Shown: positions 54,295 through 63,750, numbered from the stretch's first letter. The stretch is DNA of 64,000 bases from an uncultured Burkholderiales bacterium (GCA_946480465.1 CAMLJY010000031.1:4756-68755); one strand, 5' to 3'. Numbers and translations are program-made. The notes: generated from the sequence alone by a model not told the origin.

Positions 54295-55314
54295 TCAGTC
54301 GTCGATCAGGTGGCAGGCGGCGTGGTGGCCGGCGCCCAGGTCGCGCAGCGCCGGTGCGGCTTCGCGGCAGCGCGCGGTCGCTAACGGGCATCGTGGATGG
54401 AAGCGGCAGCCCGCCGGTGGATTCAGCGGCGACGGGATCTCGCCCTGGATGGCGGCGAAGCGCTTCTTGGCCACGGTCAGCGTGGGCGCCTCGGCCAGCA
54501 GCGCGCGGGTGTAGGGGTGGCGCGGCCGTGCGAAGAGCTGGCGCGCCGGCGCGGTCTCGACGATGCGGCCCAGGTACATCACCGCCACGCGGTCGGCCAC
54601 GTGGTGCACCACCGCCAGGTTGTGGCTGATGAAGAGGTAGGCCAGGCCCAGGCGCTCGCGCAGGTCCAGCAGCAGGTTCAGGACCTGGCTCTGCACCGAG
54701 ACGTCCAGTGCCGCCACCGCCTCGTCCAGCACGATGAAGCGCGGCTTCACCGCCAGCGCGCGGGCGATGCCGATGCGCGCGCGCTGGCCGCCGGAGAACT
54801 GGTGCGCGAAGCGATCGGCCATGTCGGCGCGCAGGCCCACCCGGTCCAGCAAGTCGGCCACGTAGGCCCCCTGGTCCTGCCGCGCGACGAGCTGATGCAC
54901 CACCGGCGCTTCCCCCACGATGTCGCGCACGCGCAGCCGCGGGTTCAGCGAGGCATAGGGGTCCTGGAACACCATCTGCAGGCGCAGCTGGCGCTGAGTG
55001 GCTTCCTGGCCGCGCAGCGCAGCCAGGGGCGGCAGCGGGATGCCTTCGACCAGGCGTTCGCCCAGCGTCGGAGCGTGCAGGCCGATGGCGATGCGGCCCA
55101 GCGTGGACTTGCCGCAGCCGGACTCGCCGACCAGGCCGACCACCTCGCCTTCGTTGACGCTGAGCGTCACGTCCTGCAGCGCCCGCACCGGGGCCGGGCT
55201 GCGGCTGGGCGCGCGGCCGCGCAGCCAGGCCAGCGTGCTGGCCGCATCGGCACGGCGGGGGAAATGCTTGCTGACCTGGCGCAGTTCCAGCAGCGGCGGG
55301 GCGGTGTTCAGCAT
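54295..55314 (-). CDS. Dipeptide/oligopeptide ABC transporter ATP-binding protein (DppF/OppF type)
   Basis: A 339-residue ABC ATPase: GESGCGKST, FSGGQRARIGIA, VLDEAVAALDVS and a C-terminal extension with the family pattern CRFHPRCPLATARC of DppF/OppF proteins. Its ATPase partner is encoded immediately upstream, overlapping by 7 bases. Note the Walker B end DEAVAALD with Ala in place of the usual Thr-Ser/Thr. Confidence 0.92.
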   Translation of the reverse strand: MLNTAPPLLELRQVSKHFPRRADAASTLAWLRGRAPSRSPAPVRALQDVTLSVNEGEVVGLVGESGCGKSTLGRIAIGLHAPTLGERLVEGIPLPPLAALRGQEATQRQLRLQMVFQDPYASLNPRLRVRDIVGEAPVVHQLVARQDQGAYVADLLDRVGLRADMADRFAHQFSGGQRARIGIARALAVKPRFIVLDEAVAALDVSVQSQVLNLLLDLRERLGLAYLFISHNLAVVHHVADRVAVMYLGRIVETAPARQLFARPRHPYTRALLAEAPTLTVAKKRFAAIQGEIPSPLNPPAGCRFHPRCPLATARCREAAPALRDLGAGHHAACHLIDD

Positions 55315-56273
55315 GAGGCGTGGTAGCAGCGCAGGTGGCGGCCATCGGGCCGGGGCAACAGCAACGGGTCCTGGGCGCAGTGCGCGCTGGCGCGGCCGCA
55401 GCGCGGGCGGAAGCCGCAGCCGTCGTGCGGTGGCGGCGCCTCGGCCGCGCGGATCTGGGGCAGGCGCGCGCCGCGGCTGTCCAGCGTGGGCACGCTGGCG
55501 ATCAGGCCTTCGGTGTAGGGGTGCATCGGCCGCGTCAGCACCTGCTCGGTGCTGCCGTGCTCGACCAGGCGGCCGGCGTACATCACGCCCACTTCATCGG
55601 CCAGCCCCGCCACCACCGACAGGTCGTGCGTGATCCAGATCAGCGCCGTCCCCGAGCCTTCGCAGATCTTCTGCATCTCGGCCAGGATCTGCCCCTGCAC
55701 GGTGACGTCGAGCGCGGTGGTGGGTTCGTCGGCAATGATCAGCTCGGGCTCGTTCAGCAGCGCGATGGCGATGGCCACGCGCTGCCGCATGCCGCCCGAG
55801 AGCTGGTGCGGGTAGCAGGCCAGGCGCTGCTCCGGAGCCGCGATGCCCACGCGCTGCAGCGCGGCCAGCGCGCGCTCGCGGGCCACGCGGCGCGGCACCC
55901 GGCGGTGCGCGAGCACCGCTTCGAGCATCTGCGTGTCGATGCGCAGCACCGGGTTCAGCGTCATCATCGGGTCCTGGAAGACCATCGCGATGCGGTCGCC
56001 GCGCAGCTGGCGGCGTTGCTCGGCATCCATGGCCAGCAGGTCGCGGCCGCGGAAGGCGATGCGCCCGCCCACCACCTGGCCCGGCGGCTCGACCAGGCCC
56101 ATGATCGACAGCCCGGTGATCGACTTGCCCGATCCCGATTCCCCGACGAGGCCGAGCACTTTGCCCGGCATCAGCCGGAAGCTGACGCCGGCGACCGCGC
56201 GGGTGACACCGCGCGTGCCGCGGAACCAGGTCCGCAGGTCCTCGACCTCGAGGGTGGCGGCGGAGTTCGTCAT
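55308..56273 (-). CDS. Dipeptide/oligopeptide ABC transporter ATP-binding protein (DppD/OppD type)
   Basis: A 321-residue ABC ATPase with GESGSGKS, LSGGMRQRVAIAIAL, IADEPTTALDVT, and a C-terminal Cys-rich tail (CGFRPRCGRASAHC) typical of DppD/OppD and holding a likely [4Fe-4S] or disulfide motif. It follows the permease gene by 18 bp. Confidence 0.92.
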   Translation of the reverse strand: MTNSAATLEVEDLRTWFRGTRGVTRAVAGVSFRLMPGKVLGLVGESGSGKSITGLSIMGLVEPPGQVVGGRIAFRGRDLLAMDAEQRRQLRGDRIAMVFQDPMMTLNPVLRIDTQMLEAVLAHRRVPRRVARERALAALQRVGIAAPEQRLACYPHQLSGGMRQRVAIAIALLNEPELIIADEPTTALDVTVQGQILAEMQKICEGSGTALIWITHDLSVVAGLADEVGVMYAGRLVEHGSTEQVLTRPMHPYTEGLIASVPTLDSRGARLPQIRAAEAPPPHDGCGFRPRCGRASAHCAQDPLLLPRPDGRHLRCYHASC

Positions 56274-56291
56274 TCGGCCCTCATTCAGCTG

Positions 56292-57278
56292 TCATTCGGT
56301 TCTGAGGCGCGGGTTCAGCACGTCGCGCAACTGGTCGGCGACCAGGTTGATGCACACGATGGTCACGAGCAGCACCAGGCCCGGGTAGACGCTGATCCAG
56401 TACTTGCCCGACAGCAGGTACGAGTAGCCGTTGGCGATCAGCAGGCCCAGCGACGGTTCGGTCACCGGCAGGCCCACGCCGAGGAAGGACAGCGTGGCCT
56501 CCAGCGAGATGGCCGAGGCCACCTGCAGCGCCGCCACCACCACCAGCGCCGGCAGGCAGTTCGGCAGCAGGTGCTTCAGCACGATGCGCCAGCGCGGCAG
56601 GGCCAGCACCTGGGCCGCCTCGATGTACTCCTTGCGCCCTTCCACCAGCGCCACGCCGCGCACCGTGCGGGCGTAGTACGCCCATTGCGCGCACACCAGC
56701 GCGGTGACCACCTTGCCCGTGCCCTGGCCGAGGATGGCGATGAGGATCAGCGCCACCAGGATGGCCGGGAAGGACAGCTGGGCGTCGACCAGGCGCATCA
56801 GCCAGGCATCCGTCCGGCCGCCGGCATAGCCCGCGAAAAGACCGACCAGCACCCCCACCGCCAGCGCCAGCACGGTGGCGCCGAAACCCACGGCCACGCT
56901 GATGCGCAGGCCGTACAGCATGGCGGAGACCAGGTCGCGGCCCTGCGCGTCGGTGCCGGCCCAGTAGGTGATGCCGCTGGCGGGCGAGACGCTGCCGGGG
57001 GGCAGGCGCGCATCCATCATGTCCACCTGGCCCAGGTCGTAGGGGTTCTGCGGTGCGATCCAGGGCGCCAGCAGCGCGGCGGCGACCAGCAGCAGCACCA
57101 CCAGCGCAGCGGCGGTGGCCACGCCGTTCGAGCGATAGGCGTCAATGAACCGGCGCCAGGGCGAGGGCGGCGCGGGCGCGGAAGCTGGCGGCACCAGGGG
57201 CGGGGTTTTCACGAGCTGCAGGTTCGGGTGCACGCTGGCCTTCTCGGCGGGGCGCTGGGGGACGGCCTGGAGCTTCAT
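56292..57278 (-). CDS. Dipeptide/oligopeptide ABC permease (DppC type)
   Basis: A 328-residue permease with an N-terminal cytoplasmic segment, first helix at about 55-75, and the EAA-loop (EYIEAAQVLALPRWRIVLKHLLPN) that contacts the ATPase. Overlaps the partner permease by 4 bases (ATGA). Confidence 0.92.
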   Translation of the reverse strand: MKLQAVPQRPAEKASVHPNLQLVKTPPLVPPASAPAPPSPWRRFIDAYRSNGVATAAALVVLLLVAAALLAPWIAPQNPYDLGQVDMMDARLPPGSVSPASGITYWAGTDAQGRDLVSAMLYGLRISVAVGFGATVLALAVGVLVGLFAGYAGGRTDAWLMRLVDAQLSFPAILVALILIAILGQGTGKVVTALVCAQWAYYARTVRGVALVEGRKEYIEAAQVLALPRWRIVLKHLLPNCLPALVVVAALQVASAISLEATLSFLGVGLPVTEPSLGLLIANGYSYLLSGKYWISVYPGLVLLVTIVCINLVADQLRDVLNPRLRTE

Positions 57279-58252
57279 GCGGCGCTCCCGGCCAGGCGGA
57301 TGCGGGGATCGAGGGCCACGTAGACGATGTCCGTCACGAGGTTGATCACGACGTAGATCAGCACCACCAGCATCAGGTAGGCCACGACCACCGGCCGGTC
57401 CAGCAGCGTGATCGAGTCGATCAGCAGCTTGCCCATCCCGGGCCAGGCGAAGATGGACTCGGTGACGACCGAGAAGGCCAGCAGCGCGCCGAACTCCATG
57501 CCCACCACGGTGACGATGGGGATCAGGATGTTCTTCAGCACGTGCAGGCCGATGACGCGCCGCTCCGCCAGGCCCTTGGCCCGGGCGAAGCGCACGTAGT
57601 CCTGCGTCAGCGCCTCGCGGGTGCCCGACCGCGTGAGCCGCACGATGAGCGAGAGCTTGAAGAGCGCCAGGTTGGCCGCCGGCAGCAGCAGGTGGCGCCA
57701 GCCTTCGGCGCTGGTGACGGACAGCGCGATGCCGCCCACTTCGGACGTTGGGCCGCGGCCACTGGCCGGCAGCCAGCCCAGGTGCACCGAGAACAGCAGG
57801 ATCAGCAGCAGGCCGACCCAGAACGTGGGCAGCGAGAAGCCGATGATCGAGCCGCCCATGATGCCGCGGCCGATCCAGCTGTCCGGCTTCAGGCCGGCCA
57901 GCAGGCCCAGCGGAATGCCCACCACCAGCGCCATGGCCATCGCCACCGCGGCCAGCTCGGCGGTGGCGGGCAGGCGCTGCAGGATCAGCGCCAGCGCTGG
58001 TGTGCCGTGCACGAAGGACTGGCCCAGGTCACCGTCCAGCGCCTTGCGCGCGAAGTTCAGGTACTGCTCCCACAGCGGCCGGTCCAGGCCCAGCGCGGCG
58101 GTGGTGCGGGCGATCTCGGCCTGGTCGGCCTGCGGATTGACGAACAGGTCCACCGGGTTGCCGATGGCGAAGATGCCGGCGAAGACCAGCAGCGACATCG
58201 CCGCCAGCAGGCCCAGCGCTTGCGCCAGGCGGTAGAGCAGAAAGTTGGCCAC
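57275..58252 (-). CDS. Dipeptide/oligopeptide ABC permease (DppB type)
   Basis: A 325-residue permease: N-terminal helix, then FARKALDGDLGQSFVHGTPAL and the EAA-loop with RAKGLAERRVIGLHVLKNIL. Paired with the DppC-type permease. It starts 10 bases after the amidotransferase gene. Confidence 0.92.
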   Translation of the reverse strand: MANFLLYRLAQALGLLAAMSLLVFAGIFAIGNPVDLFVNPQADQAEIARTTAALGLDRPLWEQYLNFARKALDGDLGQSFVHGTPALALILQRLPATAELAAVAMAMALVVGIPLGLLAGLKPDSWIGRGIMGGSIIGFSLPTFWVGLLLILLFSVHLGWLPASGRGPTSEVGGIALSVTSAEGWRHLLLPAANLALFKLSLIVRLTRSGTREALTQDYVRFARAKGLAERRVIGLHVLKNILIPIVTVVGMEFGALLAFSVVTESIFAWPGMGKLLIDSITLLDRPVVVAYLMLVVLIYVVINLVTDIVYVALDPRIRLAGSAA

Positions 58253-58262
58253 GGCTGCTTCC

Positions 58263-59159
58263 TCAATCCGCCAGCGCGGTCGCTGCGGTCGCGGGGGCCG
58301 CGGGCGGCGCGGGGGATGGCCCGGCCGCCGTGCGGCCGACGCAGGTTTCGGTGACCGGGAAGGCCTGGGTCGTGTGGCTGCGGTGCCGCCACACCATCTC
58401 GCCGTCGACGAAGAGGCGCGACTCGCCGGTGGCCATCGCCTCCCAGGGCTCGTCCTGGGTCAGCGGCGCGGTGGCGATGACGCAGATGCGGTCGCTGGGC
58501 CCGTTGTGCGCGCCCAGGTCCATCGCCAGGTCGCAGTCCACCAGCCGGGCGGTGGGGAAGGGGTGCCGGCGGTTCAGCACGTGCAGGTTGGTGGAGCAGT
58601 GCGCGTACAGGCCTTCGCCGTTGGACATCAGCAGGTTGAAGTTGCCATGACGCGCAACGTCAGCGGCCAGTTCGGCCACGCGCGGCGCCAGCTGGCGCCA
58701 CGAGGGCGGGCGCATGGCGCCCTGGTGGCGGCGGCGCAGTTCCTGCAGCATCCAGCAGAAGGCCTTCTCGCTGTCGGTCGAGCCCACCGGCAGGTAGCTG
58801 CCGTCCAGCGCGGGATGGAAATTCTGCAGGTCGCCGTTCACCGCGAAGATCCAGGTCTGCCCCAGCCATTCGCGCTGGAAGGGGTGGCAGTTGGCCAGGC
58901 TGACCGGGCCCTGCGTCGCCTTGCGGATGTGCGAGAGCACGATCTTCGACTTGATCGGGTACTCGCGCACGAAGCGCGCCAGCGCCGAATCGCTGGCCGG
59001 CTGGTCGTCATGGAAGACGCGGCAGCCGGAGCGCTCGTAGAACGCGATGCCCCAGCCGTCCACGTGGTCCGCGGTGCGGCCGCCGCGTTCGGCGAAGCCG
59101 GTGAAGGAGAACGTGATCGCCGCCGATCCGTTGCAGTTCATGCCCAGCAGCTGGCACAT
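58263..59159 (-). CDS. Class II glutamine amidotransferase-fold enzyme
   Basis: A 298-residue protein starting MCQLLGMNCNGSA: Cys2, after removal of Met1, is the N-terminal nucleophile of Ntn-type class II amidotransferases (YafJ/EgtC-like). HVDGWGIAFYE, LSHIRKATQG and FAVNGDLQNF are the glutaminase-site motifs. Lone proteins of this type hydrolyse gamma-glutamyl amide bonds. Here it lies inside a peptide ABC operon, between receptor and permease genes, so its substrate may be an imported gamma-glutamyl compound (inference). Confidence 0.85.
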   Translation of the reverse strand: MCQLLGMNCNGSAAITFSFTGFAERGGRTADHVDGWGIAFYERSGCRVFHDDQPASDSALARFVREYPIKSKIVLSHIRKATQGPVSLANCHPFQREWLGQTWIFAVNGDLQNFHPALDGSYLPVGSTDSEKAFCWMLQELRRRHQGAMRPPSWRQLAPRVAELAADVARHGNFNLLMSNGEGLYAHCSTNLHVLNRRHPFPTARLVDCDLAMDLGAHNGPSDRICVIATAPLTQDEPWEAMATGESRLFVDGEMVWRHRSHTTQAFPVTETCVGRTAAGPSPAPPAAPATAATALAD

Positions 59160-59173
59160 GGTTCAGCACCCTC

Positions 59174-59240
59174 TCGAGTCTTGGCGGGGCCGCGCCCGAG
59201 AGGACTCGATCTCTCGGGCAGGCGGGCCGGGCGAAGCCCG
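59174..59240 (-). terminator. Intercistronic hairpins between receptor and amidotransferase genes
   Basis: A 7-bp stem TCGAGTC/GACTCGA (59174-59180 with 59203-59209) and a compact hairpin CGGGC-GAA-GCCCG (59228-59240) lie between the receptor gene and the rest of the operon. Hairpins in this position often stabilise the receptor mRNA and lower expression of downstream genes. No T-run, so full termination is unlikely. Confidence 0.5.
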
Positions 59241-59264
59241 ACCCCGGGGACGGTCAGGAGCGCC

Positions 59265-60857
59265 TCACTCCGAAGGCTTGACCTGGTGCGCGAAGGTGAA
59301 CTCGTCGATGCGGCCGACGTAGTTCAGGCCCGGGCGCATGGCCCAGGTGGCGAGCTGGTAGTGCGTGGGCAGCGCGGCGTAGTCCTTCATCGCCGCGGCC
59401 ATGGCCTGCTGCGCGGCGTCGTGCCGGCGCGCGGTGTCCGGTGCCGTGAGCGCGGCCAGGATCAGCTCGTCCAGCCTGGGGTTGCTGTACTTGCCCCAGT
59501 TCCAGCCGCCCCAGCCCTTGGCCGGGTCGATGCTGCCCAGCAGCGTGCGCAGGCCGAAGTCCGCACCCATCGTGCCCCAGCCCAGCAGCGCGGCGCCGAA
59601 CTCGCCGTTGCGCATCCTGGGCACGTAGGTGGCCATCGGCATCGTCACCACCTTGGCCTGCACGCCGATGCGGCTCCACAGCTGGGCCACCGCCTGCGCG
59701 ACCTGCTCGTCGTTGATGTAGCGGTTGTTCGGCGCGGCCAACGTGATGCTGAAGCCATTGGGGTAGCCGGCCGCGGCCAGCAGTTGCTTCGCGCCCTCGG
59801 GGTCGTAGCCCTCCGCGCCCTTGAGGTTCGGGTTGAAGCCGACCAGGCCGATGCCGATGATCTGCGCCGCAGGGGTGGCGAAGCCGTCCAGCGCCACCTG
59901 CACCAGGCCCTGCCGGTTCAGGCCTTTGGACAGCGCCTCGCGCACGCGGACGTCCTTCAGCGGGTTCTGCGCCAGCGGCTGGCCGGATTTGTCGGTGAAC
60001 CAGGGCGACTTGGTGCCGGCGCCGTGGTTGAGCTGCAGGAACAGCGTGCGCCAGGTGGGCCGCTGCTTGATGGCGAAGCGGCTGTCGGCCTTCAGGCGCG
60101 GCATGTCGGCCGGCGGCACCGATTCGATCAGGTCCACGTCGCCCGACAGCAGCGCAGCCACGCGGGCGGGGTCGGCGGTGATGAAGCGCAGCGTCACCTT
60201 GTCCCAGGGCGATTTCTCGCCCCAGTAGGCGGCGTGGCGGCTCATCGTCAGGCTGTCGCCGCGCTTGAAGGCGCCGAAGCTGAAGGGGCCGGTGCCGACC
60301 AGCGCCTTGCCGGTGTTGAAGTCCTCGGTGCTGGCGTTGGCGGCGGCCTTCTTCGAGACGATGTAGACCGACGACAGGTCGCCGGGCAGCGGGGCGTAGG
60401 GCTCGACGGTCTTGATGCGCAGCGTCAGCGGGTTCACCACCTGCATCGACGCGATCATCTTGGTGTAGCTGGTGAAGGGGCCGGGGCTGTTGAGCACCTT
60501 GGCCGGGCGTTCGAGCGAGAAGGCCACGTCCTCGGCCGTGAGTTCGCTGCCGTCGTGGAACTTCACGCCCGGGCGCAGCTTGAATTCCCAGGTGGTGGCG
60601 TCCAGCGCCGCCCAGGACAGGGCCAGGCCCGGCACGTAGCGGCCGGCGGGATCCACGTTCACCAGCGCGTCGAAGAAATGGGCCGACACGGCGAGGTTGC
60701 CGGCCACGGCCGCGAAGTGCGGATCCAGCGACGAGGGGTCGGTCGACTGGGCGATCTTCAGCTCCGCGGCGTGCACGGCGGCCGGCGCGAGGCCGGTGGC
60801 GAAAGCGCAGGCGGCGGCACAGGCGGCGGCGATCACGCCGCGACGATTCGGATGCAT
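59265..60857 (-). CDS. Peptide/nickel-type ABC substrate-binding protein (SBP family 5)
   Basis: A 530-residue periplasmic receptor: signal peptide (GVIAAACAAACAFATGLAPA), then LKIAQSTDPSSLDPHFAAVAGN, YVPGLALSWAALDATTWEFKLRPGVKFHDG and further family 5 blocks. This family includes dipeptide (DppA), oligopeptide and glutathione (GsiB) receptors. ATG 60857 follows AGGA. First gene of the operon that continues with amidotransferase, permeases and ATPases. Confidence 0.92.
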   Translation of the reverse strand: MHPNRRGVIAAACAAACAFATGLAPAAVHAAELKIAQSTDPSSLDPHFAAVAGNLAVSAHFFDALVNVDPAGRYVPGLALSWAALDATTWEFKLRPGVKFHDGSELTAEDVAFSLERPAKVLNSPGPFTSYTKMIASMQVVNPLTLRIKTVEPYAPLPGDLSSVYIVSKKAAANASTEDFNTGKALVGTGPFSFGAFKRGDSLTMSRHAAYWGEKSPWDKVTLRFITADPARVAALLSGDVDLIESVPPADMPRLKADSRFAIKQRPTWRTLFLQLNHGAGTKSPWFTDKSGQPLAQNPLKDVRVREALSKGLNRQGLVQVALDGFATPAAQIIGIGLVGFNPNLKGAEGYDPEGAKQLLAAAGYPNGFSITLAAPNNRYINDEQVAQAVAQLWSRIGVQAKVVTMPMATYVPRMRNGEFGAALLGWGTMGADFGLRTLLGSIDPAKGWGGWNWGKYSNPRLDELILAALTAPDTARRHDAAQQAMAAAMKDYAALPTHYQLATWAMRPGLNYVGRIDEFTFAHQVKPSE

Positions 60858-61158
60858 GGCTGTCCTTGTCCGTTGGTGGAACGCTGACTCACTGCAGGCG
60901 GGAAACGAGCGCACGCGGCTGCGTGCCGCACGATCTGCAGGACCGTGGCGCGGCAGCCTGGTGCCGCGTCCCTAACGTGCTATCACAACGTCTACGGTGC
61001 GCCGTCCACTGGTCGATCCGGCCGGTGGTCCGCTTCCGCTTCGCTCTCGACGAGGTGTGTCGATGGCCGTCAGTATCGCCAGCGGCTGCCGCAAATTGCT
61101 TGCCTTTTATTGCACCAGGCTTGTGCTTCGTAGAAGAAATTTCTACTATCCGGACACC
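60858..61158. promoter_or_regulatory. Divergent promoter region between peptide operon and Lrp gene
   Basis: About 300 bp, AT-rich near the Lrp gene. It holds the inverted repeat listed next. No small gene with a ribosome binding site was seen. Divergent placement suggests that the Lrp protein acts on both sides. Confidence 0.5.
61130..61146. promoter_or_regulatory. Candidate Lrp/AsnC operator
   Basis: Perfect inverted repeat GTAGAA-N5-TTCTAC, AT-rich in the middle, just before the Lrp gene start. Lrp/AsnC regulators bind AT-rich sites of about 15 bp with such dyad symmetry. Binding not proved. Confidence 0.5.
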
Positions 61159-61629
61159 ATGAAAAAGCTGGACACCGTCGATCGCAAGCTCCTGCAGCTG
61201 CTGCAGGAAGACGCCGAGCAGCCCTTGAACCAGTTGGCGGCGGCGGTGAACCTCTCGCCCACGCCCTGCTGGCGGCGCATCCAGCGCCTGAAGGAGGACG
61301 GCATCATCACCCGCCAGGTGGCGCTGCTGGATCCGCGCAAGGTGAACCTGCCGGTGACGGTGTTCGTCTCGGTGCGCACCAACCGCCACAGCCAGACCTG
61401 GTTCGAGAAGCTGCGCGACGGGGTGCGCAACATCCCCGAGGTGGTGGAGTTCTACCGCATGAGCGGCGACGTGGACTACCTGCTGCGCGTGGTGGTGCCC
61501 GACATCGCCGCCTACGACTCCGTCTACAAGCGCCTGATCAAGGTGGTGGAACTGTCGGACGTGAGCTCGAGCTTCGCGATGGAGGAGCTGAAGTTCACCA
61601 CCGCGCTGCCGCTGGACTACGCGCAATGA
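61159..61629 (+). CDS. Lrp/AsnC family transcriptional regulator
   Basis: A 156-residue regulator: helix-turn-helix (about 5-55: KLDTVDRKLLQLLQEDAEQPL, then LSPTPCWRRIQRLKEDGII) and a RAM ligand domain (60-150: SGDVDYLLRVVVPDIAAYD). Such proteins sense amino acids. The start ATG 61159 is preceded by GGAC. It is divergent from the peptide operon and overlaps or touches the MBL gene downstream. Confidence 0.92.
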   Translation: MKKLDTVDRKLLQLLQEDAEQPLNQLAAAVNLSPTPCWRRIQRLKEDGIITRQVALLDPRKVNLPVTVFVSVRTNRHSQTWFEKLRDGVRNIPEVVEFYRMSGDVDYLLRVVVPDIAAYDSVYKRLIKVVELSDVSSSFAMEELKFTTALPLDYAQ

Positions 61630-61637
61630 GGCCGGCC

Positions 61638-62519
61638 ATGCAGCGCAGTACCTCGGTGCAGCCGTTCTTCGACACGCGCACCGGCACCTGGTCCTACGTG
61701 GTCGCCGACCTCGCGACCAAGGCCGCCGCGGTCATCGACCCGGTGCTGGACTTCGACATGAAGTCCGCCCGCACCAGCACCCAAGGGGCGGACGAGATCC
61801 TGGCCTGCCTGCGCGCGCACGGCCTGGTGCTGCAGTGGATCCTGGAGACGCATGCGCATGCGGACCACCTGTCGGCCGCGCGCTACCTGCAGCAGCAAGC
61901 GGGCGGCCGCATCGCCATCGGCCAGCACATCACCCAGGTGCAGGCCACCTTCCGCAAGCTGTACAACCTGGAGCGCAGCTTCCGGCCCGACGGCAGCCAG
62001 TTCGACCAGCTCTTCGCCGACGGTGAGCGCTTCCACATCGGGCAGACCGAGGTCACCGCGCTGCACGTGCCCGGCCACACGCCGGCGGACCTGGCCTACC
62101 TGGTGGACGGTGCCGCCTTCATCGGCGACACCTTGTTCCTGCCGGACGTGGGCTCGGCGCGGGCCGACTTTCCCGGCGGTGATGCCCGCACGCTGTACCG
62201 GTCGGTGCGGCGCCTGCTGGCGCTGCCGGACGACACGCGGCTCTTCGTCTGCCACGACTACCCGCCGCCCGGGCGCGCGCCGCGCTGCGAGACCACGGTG
62301 GCCGAGCAGCGCGCCACCAACATCCACGTGCACGACGGCGTGACGGAAGACGCCTTCGTCGTGATGCGTGAACGGCGCGACGCGACGCTGGAAGTGCCGA
62401 CGCTGATCCTGCCTTCGCTGCAGGTGAACGTGCGGGCCGGCCAGCTGCCGCCGCCCGAAGACGACGGCGTGAGCTACCTGAAGATCCCGCTCAACGTGCT
62501 GCCGGGCGGGCCGCGCTGA
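61638..62519 (+). CDS. MBL-fold enzyme, persulfide dioxygenase-like
   Basis: A 293-residue metallo-beta-lactamase fold with THAHADH metal motif, GHTPADLAY and FIGDTLFLPDVGSARADFPGG, as in ETHE1/persulfide dioxygenase-like (Blh) enzymes that oxidise glutathione persulfide to sulfite. The fold is certain, the substrate less so. ATG 61638 has GAGG; an alternative ATG at 61626 would overlap the Lrp stop (ATGA). Its 3' end overlaps the convergent deacetylase gene by 29 bp. Confidence 0.82.
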   Translation: MQRSTSVQPFFDTRTGTWSYVVADLATKAAAVIDPVLDFDMKSARTSTQGADEILACLRAHGLVLQWILETHAHADHLSAARYLQQQAGGRIAIGQHITQVQATFRKLYNLERSFRPDGSQFDQLFADGERFHIGQTEVTALHVPGHTPADLAYLVDGAAFIGDTLFLPDVGSARADFPGGDARTLYRSVRRLLALPDDTRLFVCHDYPPPGRAPRCETTVAEQRATNIHVHDGVTEDAFVVMRERRDATLEVPTLILPSLQVNVRAGQLPPPEDDGVSYLKIPLNVLPGGPR

Positions 62520-63750
62520 TCAAGCTCCCGTCAAGGGTGCCGCTGCTGATAGATGAAGACGTGAGGCCGTTGAACTCCAGCGCCAAGGCGCGCAGGAAGC
62601 GTTCACACGCCGCCAGCTGCGACAAGGCCACGTACTCGTCCGGCCGGTGCGCCTGCGCGATGTCGCCGGGGCCGCACAGCACGGTGGGAATGCCGGCGCG
62701 CTGGAAGAGGCCAGCCTCGGTGCTGTAGGCGACGCGGTGGGCCGCGCTGCCGGACGCCTGCCGTCCCAGCAGCGCGTTCACCTGCTGCAGCAGCGGGTGC
62801 TGCTCGGGCAGGTCCAGGCCCGGCGTGTCGTTGAGCACGGTCCAGTCGATGCCGGCCTCGCGGTGCAGTTCGCTCATTTCAGGCACCAGCGTGTCCTGCG
62901 TGAACTGCATCAGCCGGTCCAGCGGTGCCAGTTCGTCGGCGCCCGGCAGGTAGCGCAGCTCCACCGTCATCTCGCAATCGCGCGGCACCGTGTTGGGCAT
63001 CACGCCGCCGCGGATGGTGCTGACCTGCAGCGTCGAGTACGGCACGTCGTAGCCCGTGCCGTGCGCGTTGAAGGCGGCTTCGCCGCGCGCCAGGCGCTGC
63101 ACCTCGGCGGCCACGCGGCCGGCGTACTCCACGGCATTCACGCCCAGCGCGGGCAGCGAGGAATGCGCTTCCCGCCCGGTCACGCAGCAGCGCATGGCGC
63201 GCCGGCCCTTGTGGCCGATGATGGGGCGCATGCCGGTGGGTTCGCCCACCACGCAGGCGGCGGGGCGGATGCCGGCCTCGGCCAGGTCGGCCAGCATCTC
63301 GCGGACGCCCAGGCAGCCCACTTCCTCGTCGTAGCTCAGGGCGATGTGCATGGGCGGGGCGCCGTCGTGGCGGCACGCCATGGCGGGCACCACCGCCAGT
63401 GCGCAGGCGATGAAGCCCTTCATGTCGCAGGCGCCGCGCGCGAACAGCTTGTTGTCGCGCAGCACCGCGTCGAAGGGGTCGGTGCGCCAGTCCTGGCCGT
63501 CGACCGGCACCACGTCGCTGTGGCCGGACAGCACCAGGCCACCGCTGCGGCCGGGCTCGCCGATGGTCGCGAACAGGTTGGCCTTGCGGCGCTCGGAGTC
63601 GTAGCTGAGGCGGCAGTGAACACCCTGGGTGTGCAGCCGGTCGCGCACCCACTCGATGAGGCCGAGGTTTGAGTGGCGGCTGGTGGTGTCGAAGGCGATC
63701 AGCGTGCGGGCGATGTCGAGGACGTCGGGGGACGGTGAAGCCATGGTCAT
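62491..63750 (-). CDS. argE: Acetylornithine deacetylase-type M20 hydrolase
   Basis: A 419-residue M20 metallopeptidase-fold enzyme: metal and catalytic motifs SGHSDVVPVDG, GACDMKGF, SYDEEVGCLG and GEPTGMRPIIGHKG. This arrangement is that of ArgE, which removes acetate from N-acetylornithine in arginine synthesis; similar enzymes cleave other N-acyl amino acids or peptides. Proximity to the peptide operon allows the latter. The last 20 residues (SSSISSGTLDGSL) look unusual and overlap the convergent MBL gene. Confidence 0.85.
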   Translation of the reverse strand: MTMASPSPDVLDIARTLIAFDTTSRHSNLGLIEWVRDRLHTQGVHCRLSYDSERRKANLFATIGEPGRSGGLVLSGHSDVVPVDGQDWRTDPFDAVLRDNKLFARGACDMKGFIACALAVVPAMACRHDGAPPMHIALSYDEEVGCLGVREMLADLAEAGIRPAACVVGEPTGMRPIIGHKGRRAMRCCVTGREAHSSLPALGVNAVEYAGRVAAEVQRLARGEAAFNAHGTGYDVPYSTLQVSTIRGGVMPNTVPRDCEMTVELRYLPGADELAPLDRLMQFTQDTLVPEMSELHREAGIDWTVLNDTPGLDLPEQHPLLQQVNALLGRQASGSAAHRVAYSTEAGLFQRAGIPTVLCGPGDIAQAHRPDEYVALSQLAACERFLRALALEFNGLTSSSISSGTLDGSLISAARPAAR

